Below are positions 25,693 to 33,517 of a stretch of DNA of 64,000 nt, one piece after another. Source of the stretch: Shewanella profunda (GTDB taxonomy: Bacteria > Pseudomonadota > Gammaproteobacteria > Enterobacterales > Shewanellaceae); NCBI RefSeq assembly GCF_023283765.1, contig NZ_JAKILG010000004.1:131872-195871 (forward strand), written 5' to 3'. The translations under genes and the position numbers were made by a program. The first letter of the stretch is position 1. The number at the start of each line of letters is the position of its first letter. The notes under the pieces were generated by a model. The model did no database searches. It was not told the origin of the DNA and worked only from the letters and a program-made list of their open reading frames with translations.

Positions 25693-26661
25693 TTAGCGCC
25701 ATTGGTCCCCGAACACATCCTTCGCAACACGCAGGATGGCTTCACGCTCCTCTTTGGCCGCACGGATAAGCAGAGCTTGATCCAGGGCGTATTCAAGAGC
25801 ATTTGGGGCACCACGGAACGCCAGAGACAGTTTTGCCCAACGCACCAACGTCCGGGTGGACATGGTGACGCTGATCTGACCATCTTCACCGTTTTCACCA
25901 AGAAACAGTTTGCGGACTTGATTAGCAATCCGAACCATTCCCTTCCGCACATTTTCCGGAAGTTTCGGAGTAACACGGCCAAGAATGCTGAGTTCAGCTT
26001 CTTCATCCGCATACCCTACTTTGGTGAAACGATAGCGATCCATAGCTGCGAGGTTCTGCATCATCACCCCCTGGTACAAACCAGAAGCATCACCGGACCC
26101 CGTAGAGTTACCAGTAACGACCACACGAAACATCGGGTGCGGCTTGATGATTTCCCCGCCATTCTGAGCGATCACAAGAGGACGCCCTTCAAGGACATCA
26201 TTGAGACCAGCCAGCTCGGCAGGGTCGGCCAAATCCACCTCGTTGATGAGGAGCAGATGACCTTCACGCATAGCGACTGCCAGAGGTCCATACATGAACT
26301 TCATGACAGGCGGTTGACCAGGCTTTTCCGCGACCAGAGCGTGATGTCCAATCAGATCTGTCAGCTCCATCCGCCCGTGGGCAGTGATTTGCTGAACAGG
26401 CCAGTTGAGACGACCAGCGATCTCGGTGATACCTGAGGTTTTGCCAGACCCGGTAGGGCCGGTTACGAACAATGCGTCACCGCCAGGCTCTTTGAGATAG
26501 GCCAAGACCTCTCGCAGAAACTCTTTGCGGAAAACGTAGTTGGTATCAGTGGCAGGGATAAAAGGGTTTGAACCGTCAGCGTAGCCGATGGCCGTTACCT
26601 TCTCCGGAATGCTGGGCATACCGAAAACCTTGCTTACTGAGAATTGAGAGTATTGAGACAT
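25693..26661 (-). CDS. cobS: CobS-like MoxR-type AAA+ ATPase
   Basis: Encodes 322 aa. Walker A GPTGSGKT at 68-75 and Walker B LLLINEVD at 136-143, followed by a sensor TGNSTGSGD. The N-terminus (SVSKVFGMPSI) matches CobS proteins of mobile elements. MoxR/CobS ATPases partner VWA proteins; the CobT-like protein encoded in the same unit is the likely partner. The start at 26661 uses AGGAGCTCCACT. Heads the part of unit 1 after ops-like copy 7. Confidence 0.8.
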   Translation of the reverse strand: MSQYSQFSVSKVFGMPSIPEKVTAIGYADGSNPFIPATDTNYVFRKEFLREVLAYLKEPGGDALFVTGPTGSGKTSGITEIAGRLNWPVQQITAHGRMELTDLIGHHALVAEKPGQPPVMKFMYGPLAVAMREGHLLLINEVDLADPAELAGLNDVLEGRPLVIAQNGGEIIKPHPMFRVVVTGNSTGSGDASGLYQGVMMQNLAAMDRYRFTKVGYADEEAELSILGRVTPKLPENVRKGMVRIANQVRKLFLGENGEDGQISVTMSTRTLVRWAKLSLAFRGAPNALEYALDQALLIRAAKEEREAILRVAKDVFGDQWR

Positions 26662-26727
26662 AGTGGAGCTCCTATTGTGAAAGGCGCACCACGTCCCCAA
26701 CCGGGCGGATGCGCCCGGTTGGGCTAG

Positions 26728-26837
26728 TAAATTAACGTTAATTTGCTGTTTGTTTTTGGCGACCAGCTATCGCACGTTTTCGCCCTCAGGGAGGACAAAA
26801 TCTGCTTACTGATGGCTTTACCATGAGTAAGAAGACT
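26728..26837. repeat. 110-bp direct repeat, copy 2
   Basis: Identical over 110 bp to 3236-3345. Contains the AAATTAACGTTAATTT palindrome, the ops-like element and the next hairpin arm. Confidence 0.7.
26745..26775 (-). promoter_or_regulatory. ops-like element, copy 7
   Basis: Leftward strand GTGCGATAGCTGGTCGCC followed by AAAAACAAACAGC, in the leader of cobS. The preceding stem GAGAGTAG...CTACTCTC lies at the end of the upstream gene. Confidence 0.6.
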
Positions 26838-26879
26838 TTTAAGGAGTGAGGAGAGTAGCCTCTCCTGGAGACTACTCTC

Positions 26880-27065
26880 TCAATGGACGAACATCACCAC
26901 ATCGTCGTCTTGACCAATGACCCCGGTTTCTTTGGCCCACTTCACTGCTTCACTGTGCGCCTGGTAGGAGCTGGAATACAGTTTCGGATCAAATTTCACC
27001 TCGCGTCCATCAGCCAAATAGATGATGCCTGCGTGATCGTCGTAAACATGAAGATTCTGTTGCAT
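26880..27065 (-). CDS. small hypothetical protein behind a long hairpin
   Basis: Encodes 61 aa (MQQNLHVYDDHAG...). The leader holds an inverted repeat of 20 bp with one mismatch (27074-27131 region, GGCTTTGAGGACAAG arm) just before the GGGGGAATGTCTA SD region. No domain recognised. The coding start at 27065 is preferred over upstream extension because of the SD. Confidence 0.5.
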   Translation of the reverse strand: MQQNLHVYDDHAGIIYLADGREVKFDPKLYSSSYQAHSEAVKWAKETGVIGQDDDVVMFVH

Positions 27066-27073
27066 TAGACATT

Positions 27074-27131
27074 CCCCCTGTAGCTTGTCCTCAAAGCCAA
27101 CTGACACCAGAAGGCTTTGAGGACAAGCCAC
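27074..27131 (-). repeat. 20-bp inverted repeat leader hairpin
   Basis: Leftward RNA would fold TGTGGCTTGTCCTCAAAGCC against GGCTTTGAGGACAAGCTACA (19 of 20 pairs, one mismatch) with a loop of about 14 nt. It has no U-run, so it is not a simple terminator. A further AAAGAGAGGGG...CCCCTCTCTTT palindrome lies at about 27146-27172. Confidence 0.65.
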
Positions 27132-27180
27132 AGAGGCTTGACCAGAAAGAGAGGGGGAACCCCTCTCTTTGCGTTGACTA

Positions 27181-27273
27181 TCAGCAGTAGCCGAACGATT
27201 CAGCGATTCTCACGAAAGGACGAGAGATTGCCCAACCAGTAGGGATACACAAAGCGATGATAGCGATTTCCAT
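27181..27273 (-). CDS. 30-aa small hydrophobic peptide
   Basis: Reads MEIAIIALCIPTGWAISR... and stops after 30 codons. It is preceded by AGGAGCAACATC; GATGTTGC...GCAACATC forms a stem closing the SD next to the ATG, the same cassette as in the 106-aa gene upstream. The hydrophobic N-terminal half suggests a membrane peptide. The cassette argues for translation. Confidence 0.45.
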   Translation of the reverse strand: MEIAIIALCIPTGWAISRPFVRIAESFGYC

Positions 27274-27368
27274 GATGTTGCTCCTAAGCAAAAAAGGGGC
27301 AACATCCCCGTCGGGGTATGCTTGCCCCGATGGGTTTGAAAGTGTCGAAGATTGCTCAACGACAGTTA

Positions 27369-27689
27369 TTACCAAACAAGCTCCTTGCCCTTACGAAGGT
27401 AAGTCGGGATTTCGAGATAATCCCAATCAGGTTCTTGTTTAGCGACGTTTTGAACTTGAGTGACCTCAGGTTCAACGACTGCTTTGGCTTGTTCAATCTT
27501 AGCAGTACGTTCTTTGATGACGGCCTGTACAGACCGCATTGCAGGAACTGCGAATTTGTTCCAAAGGAACAAACCGATACGCTGGAACACTTTAGCGAGA
27601 GCGATGAAGGAAAAAGCAAAAGCCTTCGCGCCTACATACAGTGCGCCCAGAGATGCAAGCAGAACTACAATGAAAGTGATGATGTGCAT
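27369..27689 (-). CDS. membrane-anchored hypothetical protein
   Basis: Encodes 106 aa. A hydrophobic N-terminal helix (about 2-30) is followed by a helical, charged region and a C-terminal EPDWDYLEIP segment. First gene of unit 1, reached through the activator-like box at 27885 and the ops-like element at 27786. The leader stem GTTGC...GCAAC pairs the SD. Function unknown. Confidence 0.55.
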   Translation of the reverse strand: MHIITFIVVLLASLGALYVGAKAFAFSFIALAKVFQRIGLFLWNKFAVPAMRSVQAVIKERTAKIEQAKAVVEPEVTQVQNVAKQEPDWDYLEIPTYLRKGKELVW

Positions 27690-27785
27690 GATGTTGCTCC
27701 TATAGAAAAATCAGGGGCAACACCCGAATACCGGGAGAAGCCCCCGGCTTGGGGTTAAGTAATGCCATACGGCATAAGACTAGAT

Positions 27786-27816
27786 GCTGTTTGTTTTTGG
27801 CGACCAGCTATCGCAC
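27786..27816 (-). promoter_or_regulatory. ops-like element, copy 8
   Basis: Leftward strand GTGCGATAGCTGGTCGCC followed by AAAAACAAACAGC. Promoter-proximal copy in the leader of unit 1; it lacks the long upstream stems found at the internal copies. Confidence 0.6.
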
Positions 27817-27884
27817 ATATAGCCGCAGAGCGACTAAGATGGATTAAATATAGCTCACCTTCGCTCAACAGAAAACGCTGTAAC

Positions 27885-27899
27885 TGTCCATTTTGGGCA
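27885..27899. promoter_or_regulatory. activator-like box between divergent units
   Basis: Plus strand TGTCCATTTTGGGCA followed by CTT, with a TACAGA -10-like hexamer 17 bases after GGGC, toward the AcaB-like gene. The leftward side GGACAGTTACAGCGTTTT matches the box at 6465. It may serve both directions. Confidence 0.5.
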
Positions 27900-27980
27900 C
27901 TTAGAGATGTCAGGTTACAGATTGACCGCATTTATCCTTTCCAGTGCGTTTATCTGTACCTCAACTTAGGAGTATCTCTA

Positions 27981-28631
27981 ATGGCAGAAGCACAAGCAGC
28001 AGTGGGCACAAACAGCGACCGCAGCAACCACTACTCTCGCCCTGTTTTCAAGCAAGTTCTGAAAGTAAACAGCCTCCAAGCTCAGCGCGTTATGGAACGC
28101 AGCTTTGAGCGAGTGTCCAACTCCCTGTTTTCCATTGACGTTATTCTTCGTATCATCGGTGAACAGGACGAAATCGACCAGGTTGAAACCGTCATCTTGG
28201 AACACATATCCAAAGTATCCGAAGACTTAGACAAAGCTACCGCTCAGCTAAACAAGCTGATGGAAGACAACGGCATCGACATGATGCCCGGCTACACCAA
28301 CCCGAACGAATACACCATTGAGATCAACTCTCCTCAGGTCGCCCAGTTTGCACATCTGATCCGTAAACTGGATACACTTATGGGGATCGTTGACACCCTC
28401 TGGCTGAACACCGTACTGACCAGCAAGCAGCGTACCGACGCCACTTACCAATGGCAGCAACGCCTCATTAAGCTGGCCGGTCGAATCATCGGCATCGAGA
28501 AACGAGCTCGCATTTCCGCCCACAGCAAAGGCAAAGAGGGTGAAGTGGCCGAGGCTGCTCCTGAATCTGAAACCGGCGACAAGGAAATCGCAGACGAAGC
28601 CGAGAAAACTGGTGAAGAGAAAGCAGCATAA
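27981..28631 (+). CDS. AcaB-like transcriptional regulator candidate
   Basis: Encodes 216 aa. The central part (about 20-165) is helical with a pattern resembling the AcaB / PFL_4669-type ICE family (IEINSPQVAQFAHLIRKLDTLM); the C-terminal 40 residues are a Glu/Ala-rich tail. In IncC plasmids AcaB is a regulator needed for conjugation. The family call is from memory and motif shape, so it is tentative. The start at 27981 follows AGGAGTATCTCTA. A strong terminator follows at 28648. It is divergent from the accessory series. Confidence 0.5.
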   Translation: MAEAQAAVGTNSDRSNHYSRPVFKQVLKVNSLQAQRVMERSFERVSNSLFSIDVILRIIGEQDEIDQVETVILEHISKVSEDLDKATAQLNKLMEDNGIDMMPGYTNPNEYTIEINSPQVAQFAHLIRKLDTLMGIVDTLWLNTVLTSKQRTDATYQWQQRLIKLAGRIIGIEKRARISAHSKGKEGEVAEAAPESETGDKEIADEAEKTGEEKAA

Positions 28632-28647
28632 CCCAACCCAACCCTTT

Positions 28648-28673
28648 GCCCCTCGCCCGAGGGGCTTTTTTTT
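28648..28673 (+). terminator. intrinsic terminator
   Basis: GCCCCT-CGCCCG-AGGGGC followed by eight T, 17 bases after the AcaB-like stop codon. Confidence 0.85.
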
Positions 28674-28684
28674 GTCTTTTATGG

Positions 28685-28711
28685 TTGCATTTTATGATGC
28701 CGTGATATTAT
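28685..28711 (+). promoter_or_regulatory. possible sigma-70 promoter
   Basis: TTGCAT and TATTAT separated by 15 bases, upstream of the lipoprotein gene at 28754. The short spacing lowers confidence. Confidence 0.35.
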
Positions 28712-28753
28712 CGAAGTAAATCAGATTCAACTCAGGTAAGAACGGAGAACAAC

Positions 28754-29614
28754 ATGAAAAAGGTTTTAATCACCACCTTGTCTATGGCAGTAGCAGCTCT
28801 GTCTGGCTGTGCATCCACCAGCAGTTACGAACCTACAGCGTACAAAACCAATCACAGTCGCGCTTACAACATCGCGGAGGCCGGTGGCCTAGTAACAGGC
28901 ATTCAAGACGCTTCTGTTCCGCGTGACAAACTGGAACGCCTTACCGACACCAAAACATTTGGCGCAGCCTATGTGCTGTCTGGATACATGTCACCTCGGC
29001 TCGGAATGACCGACTGGCAAGGTGGCTTAGTAAACCTTGCGAACTGGGCTATAGGCCCCAAACAGCACGGAGCTCGCAATAGTTTGTTCGCTTGGATGCC
29101 TGCTAAAGAGGCAACCTCACCGGCAGATGCCCAGAGCAAACTACTTTCACATGTGAAAGTTTCCATCGAGTCAGCTCTGACAGACTTGGGTGCAAGTTTC
29201 ACGCTTCTGTATGACAAAGACGGTCGCCTCACCTACCAGTTCTACAAGAACGAATGGGATTGCCCAACGTGGGTGAATGGACAAAGCAAAGTAGCGGACA
29301 TGTGCTCTATCAAAGTGAAAATCGTAGAGCCTCTCATAGGGACAGCGCCTGATTTTGTCACAGGTGTTCAAGGTGGCGCGTATGCCTTTACATCAGGTCA
29401 TGAGACCGCATACAACTTTGTGAATGTTGGCAATGGAACAGCCAGTCACGCTCCTCAGCAAGCGATCTACGCAGCCATTAGCAAGCAGCTACCAGGTTGG
29501 GCATACCTTTACCTTGCTCCGAAATCAGTGGAACTGGAGAATGGCGACAAAGTTGCATTCCCTTACCTTCTGGAGCAAGGCAAGCCTGAGCTCTTTGTTT
29601 ACCCACAGGCCTAA
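28754..29614 (+). CDS. predicted lipoprotein, unknown
   Basis: Encodes 286 aa with a type II signal peptide: MKKVLITTLS..., lipobox LSGC, acylated Cys19. No recognised domain in the mature part. It is transcribed toward traN and shares a bidirectional terminator with it. The coding sequence includes copy 2 of the 18-bp palindrome. Outer-membrane or periplasmic role in mating or exclusion is possible but unsupported. Confidence 0.65.
   Translation: MKKVLITTLSMAVAALSGCASTSSYEPTAYKTNHSRAYNIAEAGGLVTGIQDASVPRDKLERLTDTKTFGAAYVLSGYMSPRLGMTDWQGGLVNLANWAIGPKQHGARNSLFAWMPAKEATSPADAQSKLLSHVKVSIESALTDLGASFTLLYDKDGRLTYQFYKNEWDCPTWVNGQSKVADMCSIKVKIVEPLIGTAPDFVTGVQGGAYAFTSGHETAYNFVNVGNGTASHAPQQAIYAAISKQLPGWAYLYLAPKSVELENGDKVAFPYLLEQGKPELFVYPQA
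29143..29160. repeat. 18-bp perfect palindrome, copy 2
   Basis: ACTTTCACATGTGAAAGT inside the lipoprotein coding sequence, identical to the other two copies, which are both non-coding. Confidence 0.6.
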
Positions 29615-29632
29615 CCAGCAGGCATTAAAAAA

Positions 29633-29656
29633 GGGGCCTTTCGGCCCCCTTTTTTT
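29633..29656. terminator. bidirectional terminator between lipoprotein gene and traN
   Basis: GGGGCC-TTTC-GGCCCC flanked by A-rich (29625-29632) and T-rich (29650-29656) runs, serving the converging genes. Confidence 0.8.
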
Positions 29657-32396
29657 ACCCACCACCACCATTGGTCGGGGCTCCAGTGTGAGGATCTATA
29701 CTACTTGTTGCCTCTCTACGTTTTGCGTCAACATCTATACCTTGTAGCCGCTCAAGCGCTCTCTCTTGTGCATTTTTTCGTGTGCCATCAATATTAAAGT
29801 CGTTGCCAGAGCCTGTGAGTGAATCAAGGTTTATCGAACTTGGATCTGGGAATTTCCCATTTTGTTGCAATATGCCTAACCACTCATCAAGATTTATCTT
29901 ACTCCAATCAATTTCTGCTACTTTTTCCAAAGGGATTCCTCCGCATTGAGGCTCTTTGGGGCTTCCGAATGATTCACCCAACTGAGGACGGATCTGTTCT
30001 TGAATGATGCGAGATAGCGGTGAGTTGAAACAACAATATGATTCTCGCTCTTCAATACAAGCACCAAGAACCTTAGATTTACAATACGAACCAACATAGG
30101 TGCAGTTCTTTAACGCCCTCTTGGCATTCATCGTAAACTCTTCTTCCTCACACGCATAAATCATCTGGATCATTACCATTGCGACGACATACACGGTGTA
30201 TATCGTCATAGCGGTACTAAGCCATGTTGCCGCTGATTCCATCATCGCTTCGGCAGCCTGCTCCGATGCTGCGGCAGCGGCTTGTTCAGTAGCTGCATCT
30301 TCACCGGCTGTTTTCATAACATCCATCATTACTTTTTTAACTTGCTCTTTGAGCTCGTCAATAAGCTGGTCTACAAATTGCTCAACAGGCTGAAAGAATG
30401 AATCCACTGAACCAGAAACATTTTCGATGTAGCTCGTGAACGGTTTTGTAACTTCTGTCCATCCTTCTAAGGCTGGCTCTCTCAAAACCTGATATGCACC
30501 TTTAAGCGCATTTCCATCACTCAATCCGATAACTGCGCCATCGAGCTTTGGTACGGCCATAATCAAGTTTAGATAATCAGCAAGAGAGATGTTGGTGGGC
30601 TTTTCACAGCAATCAGATACCCCGCCTACAGCAATTTTACATTCACCAGGTTCTCCACCAAATACTGTACATCCTTGGTCAACGTTACCGTCACCGCCTT
30701 CCTCGGTTGCACTGTCTGTACAACTCATATCTTGAGTTAAGAACTGTGCAGCATTCAATAATGCAGTAGCCCTTGCAAAATCTGTGCTTTGAGATTTCGT
30801 TACGTCAAGACAATCATCCCCCATGCAGCGTATAGGGCCGCCACATTGAAATTCAGTGTTTTTCTCTAATGTAGGAACATCAACATCAGTACCGCAATCA
30901 TAGGTATCTTTGAATACGTAACATTGCCCCGAAGATCCTGCTGCACCATCAACACATTCAGAGCTAATGAAACCACACTGAGGGTTGCTTTCCAGTGCAG
31001 CACAAGAGTTTAAGTTAGAGCCGTCATTACTTGGACAATGCTCAACACCTTGAGGATCAGTCCAACATTCCATTTGGCCGACGTTAAAATCGCACTGCAA
31101 TTTAGATAGACGAACTTTTTGGGCTAACCTCGGTACACCAGGAAGTGGCGAGGGTTTTAACGTGTTGTAAAAGGAGTCGCCAGGACATATCGTTGCGCCA
31201 TTAACAACAATGCAATCAACGTCATTCTGAGCGCCTTCAACCACATTCATTGAGCCGGTGCAAAAGCCGTCTTGTAGTTTTTGAGCATCATCAATACAAG
31301 ACTGCGGTATCCATTTATCTTCTTCTTGCTTTGTGAATCTAAATGAAAACCTTCCCCCAAGAACCCAATCAAGGTCATCAGAGGCCGTTGTATCTTGTAT
31401 TTGGACAATACCTACTAACCCGTTTTCGCAAGAGGGATATTGCTTTACCCTATAAATAACGGTGGAATCTATCTTCCCTGGGATGCCGTGTTCAGGCCAG
31501 TCCCATGAACCAATGAGATCCGTTTTGAAGTTTACAGCCCCACTACACATTGCGTTGTAATCAACAGTAGGGATTTGAGCAACTTTTTGTTCTCCGTCTG
31601 ATGGAGATATTGCGTTCCATGACCCATTTTTTAGGTCAAATTGCACTGTGTACCATGTTCTACCTTTTGATGCGACGTAAACATTTTCTACAGTGCTACT
31701 GATCCCAAGAGAGTGAATTATATCGCAATCACCTGTCGGCTTAATTACTCGCTGGCATCGTTCATACTCAGGTACGTGAGCATTTATAGTCCCCTTACTA
31801 ATTGTTGTCTCAGCGGAGCAATCTCCAAACCCCTCAGCAATAAGATCCATATCTTCATAGGTTTTTTTACTCAAATTAAGAACCGGGTCATTACTAAAAT
31901 CAGGGCGAGAGCGATTGGAGGCATCAAGAAGAACCTTGTATGCTGCGCCAGAAATAGATGGGTTTGCACTATTGGCATCACTCCAAAGAGACCCTTTGGC
32001 GTTATTACCAACACTATCCATGTTGTCGCCAGAATCATAAATTCCCTGTAGGCCTCCAACATCAGGCTTGTTAGCGTCAGGGAAATAATAGCTATCAGGC
32101 TTATTATTGCTTCCACTCGTACCAGGGAATAAATCATTGACATTGATCTGACTCCCTCCATTCATCTGGAACTGCCCATCCTTCAACGTTGGCATCGAGA
32201 TAGTGCCATTTTGCACGGTTCCTGAGCTCGACTTGAATGAGTTTGAGAGGTTTTGCCCGAATGCCTGGGCCTCTTTGCCCACCGCTGTGATGTCCGGGTC
32301 TTGGCTACCGTTTGCATAGGAATGTATCGGCAGCACAGACATGGTAACTGTCAACAGCGAGGCCACGGCTCTCATAAAATGATTATGACTTCGCAT
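29655..32396 (-). CDS. traN: TraN, mating-pair stabilisation protein
   Basis: Encodes 913 aa with an N-terminal signal peptide and many cysteines (for example CNAKRALKNC-like pairs and CTFVFGG-type loops), typical of F-family TraN, an outer-membrane protein that stabilises contact with the recipient. The C-terminal part holds an Ala-rich region with a hydrophobic stretch (STAMTIYTVYVVAMVMIQM). The ATG at 32396 follows GTGGAGAAC; the frame opens at the GTG at 32408 inside the SD. The activator-like box at 32461 lies 65 bp upstream. Codon use in the middle is more AT-rich than in traC-traI. Confidence 0.85.
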   Translation of the reverse strand: MRSHNHFMRAVASLLTVTMSVLPIHSYANGSQDPDITAVGKEAQAFGQNLSNSFKSSSGTVQNGTISMPTLKDGQFQMNGGSQINVNDLFPGTSGSNNKPDSYYFPDANKPDVGGLQGIYDSGDNMDSVGNNAKGSLWSDANSANPSISGAAYKVLLDASNRSRPDFSNDPVLNLSKKTYEDMDLIAEGFGDCSAETTISKGTINAHVPEYERCQRVIKPTGDCDIIHSLGISSTVENVYVASKGRTWYTVQFDLKNGSWNAISPSDGEQKVAQIPTVDYNAMCSGAVNFKTDLIGSWDWPEHGIPGKIDSTVIYRVKQYPSCENGLVGIVQIQDTTASDDLDWVLGGRFSFRFTKQEEDKWIPQSCIDDAQKLQDGFCTGSMNVVEGAQNDVDCIVVNGATICPGDSFYNTLKPSPLPGVPRLAQKVRLSKLQCDFNVGQMECWTDPQGVEHCPSNDGSNLNSCAALESNPQCGFISSECVDGAAGSSGQCYVFKDTYDCGTDVDVPTLEKNTEFQCGGPIRCMGDDCLDVTKSQSTDFARATALLNAAQFLTQDMSCTDSATEEGGDGNVDQGCTVFGGEPGECKIAVGGVSDCCEKPTNISLADYLNLIMAVPKLDGAVIGLSDGNALKGAYQVLREPALEGWTEVTKPFTSYIENVSGSVDSFFQPVEQFVDQLIDELKEQVKKVMMDVMKTAGEDAATEQAAAAASEQAAEAMMESAATWLSTAMTIYTVYVVAMVMIQMIYACEEEEFTMNAKRALKNCTYVGSYCKSKVLGACIEERESYCCFNSPLSRIIQEQIRPQLGESFGSPKEPQCGGIPLEKVAEIDWSKINLDEWLGILQQNGKFPDPSSINLDSLTGSGNDFNIDGTRKNAQERALERLQGIDVDAKRREATSSIDPHTGAPTNGGGG

Positions 32397-32440
32397 TGTG
32401 TTCTCCACTTCAATCTCCCCATGCTATCTGAGAAGAGAAA

Positions 32441-32468
32441 GGCCACATGTACGTCCTGTGGCCCTTTT
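32441..32468. terminator. possible terminator overlapping the traN box
   Basis: GGCCACA...TGTGGCC with a CTTTTT run on the plus side and TTTCTC on the leftward side. It lies between traU and traN and may reduce read-through into traN. Confidence 0.4.
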
Positions 32469-32474
32469 TGGGCA
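32461..32474 (-). promoter_or_regulatory. activator-like box upstream of traN
   Basis: Leftward TGCCCAAAAAGGGC, one of the two most symmetric boxes in the window. Confidence 0.6.
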
Positions 32475-32509
32475 TCACGTAAAACACCCATTAAAAACGA
32501 GCAAATTGG

Positions 32510-33517
32510 TTAGTTGTTGCAGCAATCATTCCAACGCCAAATTGTGTAGATTGGGTCCTGACCAATAGCGGGTATTGTGCGAGCCAATCCCCACGTCAAA
32601 GTGGATTCCCCCATCACATGGGATGAGTTGGTTTCCGGAACAGGATGCAGCAGTGTGAATTTGTACTGCGTTTTCGGTAGTGTCGGGCTGATAACCCCAC
32701 GGCACATCGCTTCGGACCCCATTGTTTTCCACGCGAGACCTCGACGATGGAGCGCAGCCAGAACTCTGGCGCTCAAGAGGCTGCTATCACGAATCACGCC
32801 CTTCCCACCATTTTGGTTGCCGCTAAATGGATATAGAGTTCCCCAAGAACCTGCACACCAGAAAAGTTGCTTGAGTGGCTTTCCTGCTGTCGAAGAGACC
32901 GCATCAGCAGTACATGCAGCCGCCGCAATCGGGTTTGCCACTGCCGCCGCTTCTGGGTTGGTGAAAAAGGCCAGCTCATCATTGTTCCAAGTGGGATCAA
33001 GCTCCGACATGTACATGATGTCGAGATCCATATATCCATCAGCGTTGCACGTTTGTTTGATAAAAAGGTCAAGCATTATAAGTAATGGAAATGCGTAATA
33101 GTGATAGTGCATGAATGAGCCATCACCCCCATCCATATCTCCCATTCCATGATGGCCTTGATTCGTTCTATCAAAGGGGAAGCGAGTCCCATTCAACACA
33201 GAGGAGCATCCTGGCACTCTCTGAAACTCGACTAACCTTGCTGGCTCCCACATGGAAGTAGTAACACCGGGTCGAGGCACCCCAAGGTTGTCATCGCAGG
33301 CACATAACGGTGAAGTGACTGCATCACTTGGATAAGAACCGCCACCTCCACTTATCGGAACCCCTGCGACTTTGATAGGGAAAATACAGCTCCAGCAGAT
33401 GTCAGTAATCAGTTTTCCGCCGATCACTTCCGCATTCTGGCACCCAGGGTCAGCCGATACAGAGCTAACCCAAAAGACCGCGCTAACGGCCATGATCCGT
33501 AGGATTTTTTGTATCAT
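32510..33517 (-). CDS. traU: TraU, F-type conjugal transfer protein
   Basis: Encodes 335 aa with a signal peptide (MIQKILRIMAVSAVF...SADPG) and the Cys-rich body of F-family TraU, a periplasmic protein needed for DNA transfer. It starts at the ATG overlapping the TGA of the EAL gene (ATGA), so translation is coupled. A frame extension to 33589 lies inside the EAL gene. Last gene of the dsbC-to-traU operon. Confidence 0.9.
   Translation of the reverse strand: MIQKILRIMAVSAVFWVSSVSADPGCQNAEVIGGKLITDICWSCIFPIKVAGVPISGGGGSYPSDAVTSPLCACDDNLGVPRPGVTTSMWEPARLVEFQRVPGCSSVLNGTRFPFDRTNQGHHGMGDMDGGDGSFMHYHYYAFPLLIMLDLFIKQTCNADGYMDLDIMYMSELDPTWNNDELAFFTNPEAAAVANPIAAAACTADAVSSTAGKPLKQLFWCAGSWGTLYPFSGNQNGGKGVIRDSSLLSARVLAALHRRGLAWKTMGSEAMCRGVISPTLPKTQYKFTLLHPVPETNSSHVMGESTLTWGLARTIPAIGQDPIYTIWRWNDCCNN

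Noticed and set aside
18672..26661. Cobalamin (vitamin B12) cobaltochelatase function for the CobS/CobT-like genes
   Set aside because: No CobN or other cobalamin gene is near; the setting is DNA recombination genes on a mobile element.
29424..29747. 107-aa plus-strand frame across the lipoprotein 3' end and terminator
   Set aside because: It runs out of frame through the lipoprotein gene, the terminator and into antisense traN; no SD.
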